A model generated the notes under the pieces. That model had not been told where the DNA came from. It worked only from the letters and a program-made list of their open reading frames with translations, and searched no databases. Source: Marisediminitalea oceani (lineage in GTDB: Bacteria; Pseudomonadota; Gammaproteobacteria; Enterobacterales; Alteromonadaceae). From it: a stretch of 64,000 bases of DNA. The stretch lies in assembly GCF_003731635.1 (NCBI RefSeq), contig NZ_RCUA01000015.1:101939-165938 (forward strand), given 5' to 3'. How positions within the stretch are numbered: the first letter of the stretch is position 1; each line of letters starts with the position of its first letter. The translations under genes were made by a program, and so were the position numbers. Below, piece by piece: positions 27,912-37,993 of this stretch.

Positions 27912-29881
27912 GATTCAAGTTCCTCTGATAAACGACCATTGCGGCCTCTGAAAGGCGCCGGTAAACACTCGGTAAATGGCATTAATTGCTGTTGCTTGGC
28001 GAAACGGTCCTCCGCTGAGGCCTGGACATTATCAACTTCGGCCTGACGCGCCGGTGTGTCAGGGTGATCAATGCGTTCTTTGCCGCCGTAGCCCCGCCAG
28101 CCCGGAGGTAATTCCATGGCTTTTACATCCAGTGGTTCATAGTCAATTGACGGCGAGGAAGCATCAGTTGGCCAGCTGGATAGCGTGCGCTTAAGCCAGT
28201 GTTTATCATCGCGAAGCGGAAAGTCCTCGCGGGAATGAGCGCCGCGGCTTTCTTCCCGGGCCAGGGCACCACTGGCCACACACAGGCTGAGTTTAAGCAT
28301 CTTTTTGGCGCGATAAGCCGCGCAGAGTTCCGGGTTTACACCACGGCTGGTGTCGCTGACTTTTATTCGTCCGGCACGCTCATACAGAGATTGCAATTCA
28401 GTAACCGCCTCAGCCAACTGCTCACCGTGGCGGAAAATCCCCACTTTGTCGGTCATCACTGATTGCATGGCTTCAATAATTTGCCAGGCGTTTTCGTTAT
28501 TCTCGCTGCGCTGGAACGACGCCAGTTCATCACGAACCTCATTCACCTGGCTATCAATGGCCGTAGAACTGATTGCCAGGGTAGCCTCTGTGGTCAGGCT
28601 GTCGGCCATAAACTCGCCTACAATCATGCCGGCTACCACGGTTTCAGCCACCGAGTTACCGCCAAGGCGATTAAAACCGTGCATATCCCAGCAGGCTGCC
28701 TCGCCGGCTGCAAATAAGCCTTTTAGCGTTGGTGATTCGCCGCGGTAATCGGTACGGATACCACCCATAGAATAATGCTGAGCCGGGCGCACCGGAATAA
28801 GCGACTCGGTAGGATCGACACCTAAGAAATACTGGCAGATTTCCTTCACCTCGCGCAGTTTGCTGTTGATATGCTTTTTGCCCAGCAAACGGATATCCAG
28901 CCACAAATGTTCACCAAAACGGGACTGTACGCCGTGGCCGTTACGAATGTGCGTTTCCATCCAGCGCGACACCACATCGCGGGAGGCAAGCTCGCGCTTC
29001 TCGGGTTCATAATCCGGCATAAAGCGGTGCTCTTTTGCATCCAGCAACAGGCCGCCATCGCCGCGACAGCCCTCAGTAACCAGTATACCCGCCGGGAAAA
29101 TTCCGGTGGGATGAAACTGCACCGCTTCCATATTGCCCAGTTTGGCAATGCCGGTTTCAAGTGCGATAGCAGTACCAATGCCCTGATTAATTACGGCGTT
29201 GGTGGATACCCGGTAAATACGGCCGAAGCCGCCGGTAGCAATACAGGTGACTTTAGCCAGGTAAACCATGAGTTCACCGGTAATGAGGTTTCGTACAATC
29301 GCACCCTGACAGCGGCCGTTATCATGGAGCAGAGCAATGGCCTCCATGCGCTCGTGGACTTCAATGCCCTCGGCAATGGCCTGATTACTCATGGTATACA
29401 GCATGGAGTGGCCGGTGCCGTCGGCCACATAGTTAGTGCGCCATTTGGCCGTGCCACCAAAGTTGCGTGCGGTAATCAGGCCGTGTGACTCATCCCTTTC
29501 TGTAATCGTTACTTCTTCGCCGTTGATCACACTTTTATGATCGCCTTTTTGTACCCGGTTCCAGGGGACACCCCAGGCAGCCAGTTCGCGCACCGCTTTC
29601 GGGGCGGTATGCACAAACATGCGGGCAACTACCTGATCGGCGCCCCAGTCACTGCCGCGAATAGTGTCGGCAAAATGCACGTCTTCGTTATCGCCCCAGC
29701 CCTTGGCACTGTTGCCTAAACTGGCCTGCATACCCCCTTGTGCTGCCGCACTGTGCGAGCGTTTGGGCGGCACAAGGCTTAAAATAAGTGGCGTAAAGCC
29801 ACGGCGCTTAACCCCAATAGCGGCTCGTAAACCGGCCAGACCACCACCAATAATCAGCGCATCGGTTACAATCGTTTGCAT
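27908..29881 (-). CDS. frdA: Fumarate reductase/succinate dehydrogenase flavoprotein subunit
   Basis: A 657-residue flavoprotein with N-terminal FAD loop [12 protein letters not shown], the covalent-FAD histidine in [16 protein letters not shown], the substrate-site segments [14 protein letters not shown] and [10 protein letters not shown], and NRLGGNS. It catalyses fumarate reduction or succinate oxidation. Long C-terminal helical region [17 protein letters not shown] and the [15 protein letters not shown] motif match Wolinella FrdA. The start overlaps the frdC stop by 1 bp. Confidence 0.94.
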   Translation of the reverse strand: MQTIVTDALIIGGGLAGLRAAIGVKRRGFTPLILSLVPPKRSHSAAAQGGMQASLGNSAKGWGDNEDVHFADTIRGSDWGADQVVARMFVHTAPKAVRELAAWGVPWNRVQKGDHKSVINGEEVTITERDESHGLITARNFGGTAKWRTNYVADGTGHSMLYTMSNQAIAEGIEVHERMEAIALLHDNGRCQGAIVRNLITGELMVYLAKVTCIATGGFGRIYRVSTNAVINQGIGTAIALETGIAKLGNMEAVQFHPTGIFPAGILVTEGCRGDGGLLLDAKEHRFMPDYEPEKRELASRDVVSRWMETHIRNGHGVQSRFGEHLWLDIRLLGKKHINSKLREVKEICQYFLGVDPTESLIPVRPAQHYSMGGIRTDYRGESPTLKGLFAAGEAACWDMHGFNRLGGNSVAETVVAGMIVGEFMADSLTTEATLAISSTAIDSQVNEVRDELASFQRSENNENAWQIIEAMQSVMTDKVGIFRHGEQLAEAVTELQSLYERAGRIKVSDTSRGVNPELCAAYRAKKMLKLSLCVASGALAREESRGAHSREDFPLRDDKHWLKRTLSSWPTDASSPSIDYEPLDVKAMELPPGWRGYGGKERIDHPDTPARQAEVDNVQASAEDRFAKQQQLMPFTECLPAPFRGRNGRLSEELES

Positions 29882-30642
29882 TAGTCATTCTCTCCTTGCG
29901 AGGCGCTGTGCAGCTGCGAATATTCGGCGGGATGATAACGCTCTCCGGCGCGGTCCTGATGCTCGTAGCCTACTTTCATATAGGCGGCGAGCGTCAGTGA
30001 TCCCAGTACCAGAAAGAATAAAGTGAGTACCCATTTGGCTATGGTCAGGCGTTTGCGGCCAACTTTTGGATCCTTGCCCATAAACCAGCCCCACTTGACG
30101 AGCACCCGGTACAGGCCAATGCCGCCGTGGAGCTCAACCACAAACAGCAGCATTAAATACAGCGGCCACATGCGCCCAGTCCATACTCTGTCGGATGAGG
30201 CGTACGGGCCGATATCCGCTGGATGCATGATTAACTGGTATAAATGAACAGAGGCCAGAAAGAATAAGGCGAAACCGGTGATCACCTGCACATACCACAG
30301 GTAACTGTCGGTATGGCGTATACCGCCAAGATGATTGTGCAGGGTACGGTACTGGCGGTGAGTGGCCGGAAACTTACGCATCGCCAGAAACGCGTGAAGC
30401 ACAACTAACGACAGAATAAACAGCGCAAACAGGCTCACCAGAATGGGGTAGCCCTTACCAAAGATTGGCTCGCCCTCAAACATCTTGGTCACCCAGTACA
30501 TGGCATCATTGCCCAGCAGAATGCTCGACACCATAAACATGTGCGCCCACATGAACAGGGCCAGAATGAGTCCGCTGACACTTTGCAGCATGTCCATTAC
30601 AGCGGGGCCGCGGGGGCTGGATAGCGGGTTCTTGAACAACAC
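29881..30642 (-). CDS. frdC: Fumarate reductase cytochrome b subunit (diheme type)
   Basis: Read from GTG at 30642, which has AGGGAG 8 bp upstream, the protein is 253 residues; a longer frame to 30774 adds an unlikely basic N-terminus. Five membrane helices carry histidines in [32 protein letters not shown] and [11 protein letters not shown], the pattern of Wolinella FrdC with two b haems. The ELHG segment includes the glutamate important for proton transfer in that enzyme. It anchors FrdAB and reacts with quinone. It is the first gene of frdCAB. Confidence 0.92.
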   Translation of the reverse strand: MLFKNPLSSPRGPAVMDMLQSVSGLILALFMWAHMFMVSSILLGNDAMYWVTKMFEGEPIFGKGYPILVSLFALFILSLVVLHAFLAMRKFPATHRQYRTLHNHLGGIRHTDSYLWYVQVITGFALFFLASVHLYQLIMHPADIGPYASSDRVWTGRMWPLYLMLLFVVELHGGIGLYRVLVKWGWFMGKDPKVGRKRLTIAKWVLTLFFLVLGSLTLAAYMKVGYEHQDRAGERYHPAEYSQLHSASQGEND

Positions 30643-30863
30643 AGCACTTTCTCCCTGAAAGTCGGGTTCCCTGCGGGCAGGGAAAGATGGCCTGAGTGAT
30701 TGAATGTAAAGGTTACGTTTTACTTTGTTATGACATGGCTGGTTGGGATTGCATAAGACGACGGCACAAACCATGCGGTGTTTATTTTACCTTACGGCAC
30801 TAAAAAGTGGGGCGCAATACACCGGCAAGGTAATCACACAAATGTTTGTTCTGGATCATAAAG

Positions 30864-31413
30864 GCCGCAGCAGGCCGATAAGCGTATCAAAGCCGTAGTT
30901 ATAACCAGCAAGTATGATATGTCGCGGGTAATGGCCAAGGGCTACTTTGATTCTATGACCGCCGAAGAACGCTCCGGTGCGTTAGCGCAAATGGGTGAGC
31001 AACGTTGGGAAGATGCAGCTAAAGGTGAGCCAACGCTGGCACCGCAGGGATTACCCAGTGAGCTGAACGGTGACGAGCCAGAATTTGTCGCCAATTACTT
31101 CGATTTCTACAAAACGCCCCGCGGTTTCCACCCTCGTTCGATCAACTCGAACGGCCAGTGGACAGCTACGACTGCGTTGTCGTTTATGAATATGCCACTG
31201 CTGACTTACATCGACGAAATTGCACCGCGGCCTATTTTGCTGATAGCCGGTGAAAACGCGCACTCAAAATACTTTACCGATGATGTGTATAACGCCGCTG
31301 CGGAGCCTAAAGATAAGGTCATTCTCGACGGCATGGTGCATGTCGATTTATACGATCAGCTTGATAAAATCCCTTTCGATAAGATCGACGGCTTCTTTGC
31401 AGACAACCTGTAG
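30864..31413 (+). pseudogene. C-terminal remnant of an alpha/beta hydrolase gene
   Basis: From about 30864 an open frame gives ADKRIKAVVITSKYDMSRVM, continuing to a normal C-terminus with RPILLIAGENAHSKYF and MVHVDLYD, the acid and histidine regions of an alpha/beta hydrolase of the YcjY/DUF1100 kind. A stop lies directly upstream and the nucleophile-elbow half (about 130-150 residues) is missing. An open ATG at 30919 could give a 164-residue peptide but it would lack the catalytic serine. I read it as a truncated pseudogene. Confidence 0.72.
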
Positions 31414-31453
31414 GCTTAGCACTGCTAAGCCTGAGCAGGGCTGTTCAGTCAGG

Positions 31454-32950
31454 CTACTTTGCCATATGCAAAGTGGCCTGAACTGCTTTATGCCACTGGG
31501 TTAACCGCTGCTCGCGGTCGCTATCGGTAGCATTGGCTTCAAATTCACGTTGGCAGGGATTCGCTTCGGCCAGTTGGTTTAATTCGGTGATATCTGTGGC
31601 CTGAAAAGCGGCCAGCAATGCCGCGCCCAGTGCAGTGGTTTCCATCACTTTTGGCCTTACTACCGGCACATCCAGCGTATCGGCCAGATACTGGCAAAAC
31701 CATTCATTAGCCACCATGCCGCCATCCACCTTTAAAATAGTTGGCGGATTACCGCCGCTGCTCATGGCGGTGACTAAATCGTGGGTTTGAAAACAAATCG
31801 ATTCGAGCGTAGCGCGCACAATGTCATTGGCTGTGGTGGCGCGGGTAATGCCAAAGACTGCCCCGCGAGCATCGGGGTCCCAGTGCGGCGCGCCAAGGCC
31901 GGTAAAAGCAGGCACTACCACAAGGCCGTGTTCGTTACCCACCTGTCCGGCAATGGCTTCGGAATCGGCGGCTTTTTCAATTAAACCCAGCCCGTCGCGC
32001 AGCCACTGAACGGCCGCTCCGGCAACAAAAATGGAACCTTCTACCGCATAATGGGTTATGCCATTGAGTCGATACGCAATGGTGGTAAGCAGGCCCGTTT
32101 GGTTGATGTCACACTGGCTGCCGGTATTGACCAGAGCAAAGCAGCCCGTGCCATAAGTGGCTTTAACGCTGCCCTGAGTAACACAGCCCTGGCCAACCAT
32201 AGCAGCCTGCTGGTCGCCGGCAACACCGCTGATGTTTAGCACTAACGGCAATAAGCCTGGCTGTGTTCGGCCAAAGTCGGCGGCGCAATCTTTAACCTCT
32301 GGCAGCAGGCCGGCTGGAATATCAAACAGCGCTAGGAGTTCCTCATCCCATTGCTGGCTGTGAATATTAAACAAACTGGTGCGACTGGCATTGGTCACAT
32401 CGGTGGCGTGCACATTACCGTTGGTTAAACGCCAGATTAAGAACGTATCAACAGTCCCGAAAAGCAGCTTGTTATTTGCTGCCAGCTCAGCCGCGCTTTG
32501 CACATTGTCGAGGATCCAGCGAATCTTGCTGGCCGAAAAATACGGGTCCAGTTTAAGGCCGGTTTTTTGTTGTACCAGGTTTTCATGCACAGACAAGCTG
32601 CTGCAATAGCCGCTGGTGCGCCGGTCCTGCCAGACGATAGCGTTATACACAGGCAGGCCGGATTCTTTGTTCCAGACCAGAGTGGTTTCCCGTTGGTTGG
32701 TGATCCCCACATGTTTAACGGAAAGCTTGAGATCGCTGGCAACGGTCAGCGCTTCACGGGCCACATTCAGTACCGACAGCCAGAGTTCCTCCGGATCCTG
32801 CTCTACCCAGCCGTTTTTGGGGTAATACTGTGGAAACTCCCGCTGCGCGGTGTAGAGAATTTCAAACTGGTGGTTAAATAAAATGGCCCTGGAAGAAGTG
32901 GTTCCCTGGTCAATGGCCAGGTAGGCAGAAGAAGTAGCGTGACGGTTCAT
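31454..32950 (-). CDS. glpK: Glycerol kinase
   Basis: A 498-residue FGGY-family kinase with the N-terminal ATP-binding AIDQGTTSSRAILF, GITNQRETTLVWN, the VWQDRRT segment, and the C-terminal DGGMVANEW and MEATALGAA-like (METTALGAALLA) motifs. It phosphorylates glycerol to glycerol 3-phosphate. Length is standard. No glpF or glpD lies next to it, so it is isolated here. Confidence 0.96.
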   Translation of the reverse strand: MNRHATSSAYLAIDQGTTSSRAILFNHQFEILYTAQREFPQYYPKNGWVEQDPEELWLSVLNVAREALTVASDLKLSVKHVGITNQRETTLVWNKESGLPVYNAIVWQDRRTSGYCSSLSVHENLVQQKTGLKLDPYFSASKIRWILDNVQSAAELAANNKLLFGTVDTFLIWRLTNGNVHATDVTNASRTSLFNIHSQQWDEELLALFDIPAGLLPEVKDCAADFGRTQPGLLPLVLNISGVAGDQQAAMVGQGCVTQGSVKATYGTGCFALVNTGSQCDINQTGLLTTIAYRLNGITHYAVEGSIFVAGAAVQWLRDGLGLIEKAADSEAIAGQVGNEHGLVVVPAFTGLGAPHWDPDARGAVFGITRATTANDIVRATLESICFQTHDLVTAMSSGGNPPTILKVDGGMVANEWFCQYLADTLDVPVVRPKVMETTALGAALLAAFQATDITELNQLAEANPCQREFEANATDSDREQRLTQWHKAVQATLHMAK

Positions 32951-33121
32951 AATATTCTTATAGGTTAGGCAACTTTCTTTGCTTAGTGTAAAGGTATTGC
33001 ACGATTTAGCCAGTCGCTGTGGCTGTGTACGCCGAAAACAAAAAGGAGGGTTACATCCCGCTAACGATAAGTCAGGCTGCCTACACTGGTGGCCTCAATT
33101 ATCCGCCGAGTTATGATTCTA

Positions 33122-33853
33122 GGTCATGCCCAGCATCAGCAAACCACCGCCAATCATAAACAGGTTTTCCGACAGCGAAACAAAGCCCAGCGGCACATTG
33201 CTGTCGCCGCCGACGCAGGCGCATTTGAGTTCTCGCTTGTCTATATATACCGCTTTAAATACTGATAGGGCACCAACGGTACCGATAAACAGCGACACCG
33301 GAGCAACCCACAGGGCCGGCAAACCAGCTATCATGCCGATGCCTGCGTAGGCCTCCAGAAATGGGTAACAGTAACCATAGCGCAGCCAGCGCATGGCAAG
33401 CAGATCATAGGTAATAAAAGATTGGGTAAAGCTGTATAAATCCTGCAGTTTTTGCACTGCAAGAAAACACATGCTGACAGCAATAAACAGTAGTAATGAC
33501 GATAAACTCAGCAGGCTGCTGCCCATGGCAAACTGCCAACCGACGGTCATTAATGCTGCTACCGAAAAAATGGTAATGACCGGCGTGTAGGTAGTACCTG
33601 TCTGGCCCGCCTCGTCTTTACCAAAATACTCGCGCAGGTCATCGTAACCGCCAACCCGCTTGCCATCAATGAAGGTTTGCGGGGTGGTTTCTACATCGTA
33701 TTGCTGTTTAAACGCATCGGTTTCTTCGCGTGAAGATAACTGATGATCCTCCACCTCAAACCCTTTCCGCTCCAGTAAATCCTTAAAACGCAGGCCAAAA
33801 GGGCAGATATGTTGTGATGTCACCATGCGATATAGCCTGGCTGTTTTACTCAT
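33122..33853 (-). CDS. Glutaredoxin - MauE membrane protein fusion
   Basis: Start taken at 33853, which is preceded by GGAGG, rather than 12 bp upstream. About 244 residues. The N-terminal 80 residues are a glutaredoxin domain with active site CPFG (one cysteine, monothiol type) and the cis-proline segment ETTPQTFIDGKRVGGYDDL. The C-terminal half has about four membrane helices of the MauE/DoxX type and ends with a CACVGG motif. Such fusions are seen in marine bacteria; a role in membrane redox transfer or thiol delivery is likely but unproved. Confidence 0.82.
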
Positions 33854-34018
33854 AACGTCCTCCACAATGAAAATTATTCACACCCAGCGCAACCAACCTG
33901 CAATAACTGCAGCTCAGCACGGTAAAATAGAGGGTGTTTTAAACTTTACGGGAGATCTATGCAGGAACTATTCCTGCCATGATGAATCAGCTGTGATGTG
34001 GCTTATTACAGGGTGTAT

Positions 34019-34396
34019 TCAGGTAAAATCAAACTCAAAGTCGTAGTAGTGTTTACCATCGACTATCTGAATTTGCATATTTCCGTATAAGCCTTCGAGG
34101 CCTTCTGTGGCTGAGTCTGGTACCACTACGATGGTTAGTTGTTGCTCGCCCCGGCTCATGATGCCCAGGTGTTGCAGGGAGAAACTGCCTTTTTTGCCCT
34201 GTAGTTCGCCTGCAAAGGATTCGATGGCTACGTAACCTGCCGACCCCTGTACTGTGCTGTGTTTACTGAGCATCTGGCCACTGGAAGTGCCGGCAAGCTC
34301 GCCGGTAAAGGATTTTGTGAATAGCATTCTGCCCATGTCCAGCTCGTCCTGCTGTGGGGTTAACTCAACGGCAAATTCTCCTAATACGCGTTGCAT
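34019..34396 (-). CDS. DUF3224-like protein, second copy
   Basis: A 125-residue protein with the same pattern as the protein at 16762-17139: KSFTGELAGTSSG, an ESFAGELQGKKGSF segment and GLEGLYGNM. Identity between the two is low by eye, so they are old paralogues or separate acquisitions. Function is unknown. It is divergent from speA. Confidence 0.78.
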   Translation of the reverse strand: MQRVLGEFAVELTPQQDELDMGRMLFTKSFTGELAGTSSGQMLSKHSTVQGSAGYVAIESFAGELQGKKGSFSLQHLGIMSRGEQQLTIVVVPDSATEGLEGLYGNMQIQIVDGKHYYDFEFDFT

Positions 34397-34679
34397 TCCC
34401 TCATACTCCTTTCCGTGGACTTATCCCGGCACCATGAAATGCTCACAGATAATATGTTAACGTCATGAATTTGTACTACTTTATAGTACTGTGGTGGGTA
34501 AAAAATAGCCAACAAATTTCTATCATATTGACTTAATACGTAAAAAAGCAGTAATCCGGGTCAGTTTTAGATGCGTAAATTGTCATAGCGCTGACTGTAA
34601 AGACCGTTATAATACGCGCCATGTGTATGTCAGCTGCAAATCATTTTTACCAGCACGCAAAATATTTAAGGTGTTAGCG

Positions 34680-36608
34680 ATGGATGGAACTTCTCAGGAG
34701 TGGTCTGTTGAAGAGGCGGAACGCGTATACGGCGTTTCCCGCTGGGGCGGTGGCTATTTTCACATTGGTGAAAACGGCAATATTAAGGTTACCCCCAACC
34801 CTTCAGATCCATCAATTCAAATCGATTTCAAAGCGGTCATTGATGAAATTCATCAGGAAGGCGTGCAACTGCCAGTTGTAGTGCGGTTTCATGATATTTT
34901 GCGTTCTCAGGTTGCTAATCTTAATACTATCTTCCGCAATACCATTGCTGAGGCTGAATACAGCGGCGAATATCAGGGTGTGTATCCGGTAAAAGTTAAC
35001 CAGATGCGTGAAGTGGTGGAAGAGATCGTTGATGTGGGCGAACACTACAACTATGGTCTTGAGGCCGGTTCTAAGGCCGAGCTGATTACCGTGTTAGCGC
35101 TTAACACCAATGAAGACTCCTTAACCATTCTTAATGGCTATAAAGACGAAGAGTTTATGCGCCTGGCGTTGCTCGGTCGCAAACTCGGTCGGCGCATGGT
35201 TGTGGTCGTTGAGAAATACTCAGAGCTACTGTTACTGGTTAAAATCTCCAAAGAACTGGGCATTGAACCGTTAATTGGTGTACGCGCCAAAATGACAGTG
35301 AAGGGCCGTGGCAAATGGGAAAGCTCCGGTGGCGAACGTGCCAAATTTGGTTTGAGTTTTGCCGAAATCATCAATACCGCCCGTTACCTCAAAGAACAGG
35401 GAATGGCTCACTGCCTGAAGCTACTGCATTTTCATATTGGCAGCCAGCTTACCGACATCCGCTCGGTAAAAGAGGCGATTTCTGAAGGCGGTCGCATTTA
35501 TGCCGAAATGCATAAAATGGGTTTCCCGCTCGACTACGTTGATGTAGGTGGTGGACTGGGTATTGACTACGATGGTACTGCTTCAACCAGTGAGTCCTCG
35601 CGGAACTACTCCATGCAGGAGTACGTGGCCGACGTGGTTTATGGTATGAAAGAAGTGTGTGATCTGGAAGGCGTGCCGCATCCTAATCTGGTGAGCGAAA
35701 GTGGCCGGGCGATTACCGCCCACCACAGCTGCGTAATCACTCAGATTATGGGCGAAATCCGTTCCAACAGCGCAGGCGTCGACACCAGCGAAGCAGAAGG
35801 TGAGCATTATTTCGTAAAGAACATGCGTGAAATGGCCAGCACCTTCGACCAGCAGACCAATATGCAGGAATTGTATAACGACGCCTCTCAATACAAGGAG
35901 CAGGCGCTGGATGCGTTCAAGCTGCGCGTTCTTTCTCTGGAAGAACTGGCAAAAATCGAAACCCTGTACTGGGAGATCATGGAGCGTTTGCAGGAGTACT
36001 ACGCCCACGCTGACTACGTACCCGAAGAGCTGCAGGAGCTTGATTACAGCTTGTCATCACAGTATCTGTGTAATTTCTCAGTGTTTCAGTCGGCTGCTGA
36101 TACCTGGGCCATCGACCAGCTGTTGCCGGTTGTGCCTATCTCGCGGATGAACGAGCGGCCGGACGTAAACTGCTCGCTGGTAGATATTACCTGCGACAGC
36201 GACGGAAAAATCGACCAGTTCACTGTTGGTCGTGAGATCACCGATGTGTTACCCATGCATAAACTTCAGCCTAACGAGCCATACTATATCGGGCTGTTCC
36301 TGACCGGCGCTTATCAGGACGTAATGGGTGATATGCATAATCTGTTTGGTCGTCTGAACGAAGTGCATATCTTTAGTTACGACGACGATCCGGAAGATTT
36401 CTACATCGAAGAAGTGGTGAAAGGATCATCGGTAGAAGATGTACTGAGCATTATGCAGTACAACCCTAAAGCCATGGCTTACGATGTTAAACGGTTAATC
36501 GACAAGCAGGTGTCGGCGGGCAATATCAAACCCCGCGAGGGTGTGCGTTGGACAGACTTTTATGAGGCCTGTCTGAGCGGTTATACCTATTTAAAAACCG
36601 GCAAATAA
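34680..36608 (+). CDS. speA: Biosynthetic arginine decarboxylase
   Basis: A 642-residue PLP-dependent decarboxylase. The start at 34680 is preceded by an AAGGTG site and gives MDGTSQEWSVEEAERVYG; a frame extending 19 codons upstream lacks conservation. The PLP lysine is K105 in YPVKVNQM, and LKLLHFHIGSQL, DVGGGLGIDYDGT and SESGRAI follow, as in SpeA. It converts arginine to agmatine for putrescine and polyamine synthesis. No speB lies next to it. Confidence 0.94.
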   Translation: MDGTSQEWSVEEAERVYGVSRWGGGYFHIGENGNIKVTPNPSDPSIQIDFKAVIDEIHQEGVQLPVVVRFHDILRSQVANLNTIFRNTIAEAEYSGEYQGVYPVKVNQMREVVEEIVDVGEHYNYGLEAGSKAELITVLALNTNEDSLTILNGYKDEEFMRLALLGRKLGRRMVVVVEKYSELLLLVKISKELGIEPLIGVRAKMTVKGRGKWESSGGERAKFGLSFAEIINTARYLKEQGMAHCLKLLHFHIGSQLTDIRSVKEAISEGGRIYAEMHKMGFPLDYVDVGGGLGIDYDGTASTSESSRNYSMQEYVADVVYGMKEVCDLEGVPHPNLVSESGRAITAHHSCVITQIMGEIRSNSAGVDTSEAEGEHYFVKNMREMASTFDQQTNMQELYNDASQYKEQALDAFKLRVLSLEELAKIETLYWEIMERLQEYYAHADYVPEELQELDYSLSSQYLCNFSVFQSAADTWAIDQLLPVVPISRMNERPDVNCSLVDITCDSDGKIDQFTVGREITDVLPMHKLQPNEPYYIGLFLTGAYQDVMGDMHNLFGRLNEVHIFSYDDDPEDFYIEEVVKGSSVEDVLSIMQYNPKAMAYDVKRLIDKQVSAGNIKPREGVRWTDFYEACLSGYTYLKTGK

Positions 36609-36642
36609 CACCAGCCCCGCCCGCAATTCTGTGGGCGGGAAA

Positions 36643-37827
36643 CTACTTGGGCGAGCGACGCTTTGCCTGCTCAAAATAAGCTTCCCAGAATTCCGCCGTG
36701 GTGGTGTTTATGAGATTAGACTCAGCGTTCATCAGCATCACATAGCCGGCTTTGTATTTCGGCGAAAACGACACATCAGCACGATAGCCCTTTACCCAGC
36801 CGCCATGATAGTTAAGCACTTCGCCGGCATAATCATAAATTCGCCAGCCAAGACCATAATGGGCATCGCTAAGATCGTCACGCCAGCCGCGGCGGTAAAC
36901 TTCACGGGTGGTGCGTACCCGCGGGGTGGTTACTGCGGCCACAACATCTTCCGGCACAACAGTGGGAAACTCTAATAACATCGCCTGCAGCCAGCGGGTC
37001 ATGTCGTTGATGCTGGCATTCACACCGGCCGCGGGCGTAAACCGGTAGTAATTACTTTCCACCTGGCCTTCGCGCCAGCGATTTCGCGCAATAGCTATAT
37101 GCGGGCGGGCCCACTGCCCGGAAGCCAGCAAGCCGCCTTTGCCGGCACTGGCAGTATCCATCCCCAGCGGCGTGAGTAGTTGTTCCTGCAACTGGCGCTG
37201 ATAAGAGGTATTGCGACTGACAAAGTATTCCTGGATCACGCCAAACAGCGCGTTTTGATAGGTGTAACACTCGCCTGGCTGGCATAAGGGTTCGAGTCCG
37301 GCGAGTTGGTTGAGCACCCGCTTTAACGGGTAATTTGCTTCAATAAGATTGTCGTAGGCGTTAGGCATAAAGCCACTGGACTGGCCAACAATATGGCCCA
37401 GTGTCATCCCCGGATTCAATGTGCCTGCGGCGCCCAGCGTAGGGCTCATTTCGGTTACCGGGGTAGTCCAGTCGAGTTGATTCTGACGCACCAGCTTGGC
37501 CATCAGCACAGCGGTAAAGGTTTTCGATACCGATGCCAGGCGGAACACCGTATTCTCGTCGACAGGCTTCCCGCCACTGTGAGTTCTGCCATAAACTTTG
37601 ATAACCGGCGACTTGCCCTGCTGATAAAACACCATGGCGTAACCGGGCACATTGTATTTGCGTGCGTCGCGCTTTACCTGGGCAGCATAGTCTTCAAACC
37701 ACTGGTCGGCGGCGATCGTGGTGTTACTAACAATGCATCCAGGCATCACACACAGCGCGATAAAACAGTACCGACGCAGCAAGTCCAAATAAAGCAAACA
37801 AAAACTCCGGAGTGAGGGGTGAATCAT
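36643..37827 (-). CDS. Beta-lactamase-related serine hydrolase
   Basis: A 394-residue protein with an N-terminal hydrophobic export signal (about residues 10-35) and a class C beta-lactamase/DD-peptidase fold: nucleophile motif SVSK (Ser99, Lys102), a Y-x-N type motif in CYTYQNALFG, and HGG in NYHGGWVKGY. Such proteins act on D-amino-acid peptides or esters in the envelope; there is no reason to assume drug resistance. It converges with speA (34 bp). Confidence 0.85.
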   Translation of the reverse strand: MIHPSLRSFCLLYLDLLRRYCFIALCVMPGCIVSNTTIAADQWFEDYAAQVKRDARKYNVPGYAMVFYQQGKSPVIKVYGRTHSGGKPVDENTVFRLASVSKTFTAVLMAKLVRQNQLDWTTPVTEMSPTLGAAGTLNPGMTLGHIVGQSSGFMPNAYDNLIEANYPLKRVLNQLAGLEPLCQPGECYTYQNALFGVIQEYFVSRNTSYQRQLQEQLLTPLGMDTASAGKGGLLASGQWARPHIAIARNRWREGQVESNYYRFTPAAGVNASINDMTRWLQAMLLEFPTVVPEDVVAAVTTPRVRTTREVYRRGWRDDLSDAHYGLGWRIYDYAGEVLNYHGGWVKGYRADVSFSPKYKAGYVMLMNAESNLINTTTAEFWEAYFEQAKRRSPK

Positions 37828-37993
37828 GTTGTGTCAAATAATCGTCGCTATTATGCGGGGTGGCCGCACAGTGATCAACTTATTGAAAGTAACAGCTGAT
37901 TAATCGAGCGCTGACTGTCAGTTCCGATTTCTTCGCAACCTGTTTAGCAAAGCAGGCTACAATGGCCATATGTGAATCAACCGCGAGACTCCG

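Noticed and set aside
30642..30774. Longer N-terminus of FrdC
   Set aside because: The extension is basic and unlike the family, and the GTG at 30642 has a good ribosome site and gives a normal length.
36643..37827. An antibiotic-resistance beta-lactamase
   Set aside because: The SxxK motif is shared by many envelope esterases and peptidases; nothing around it suggests resistance.
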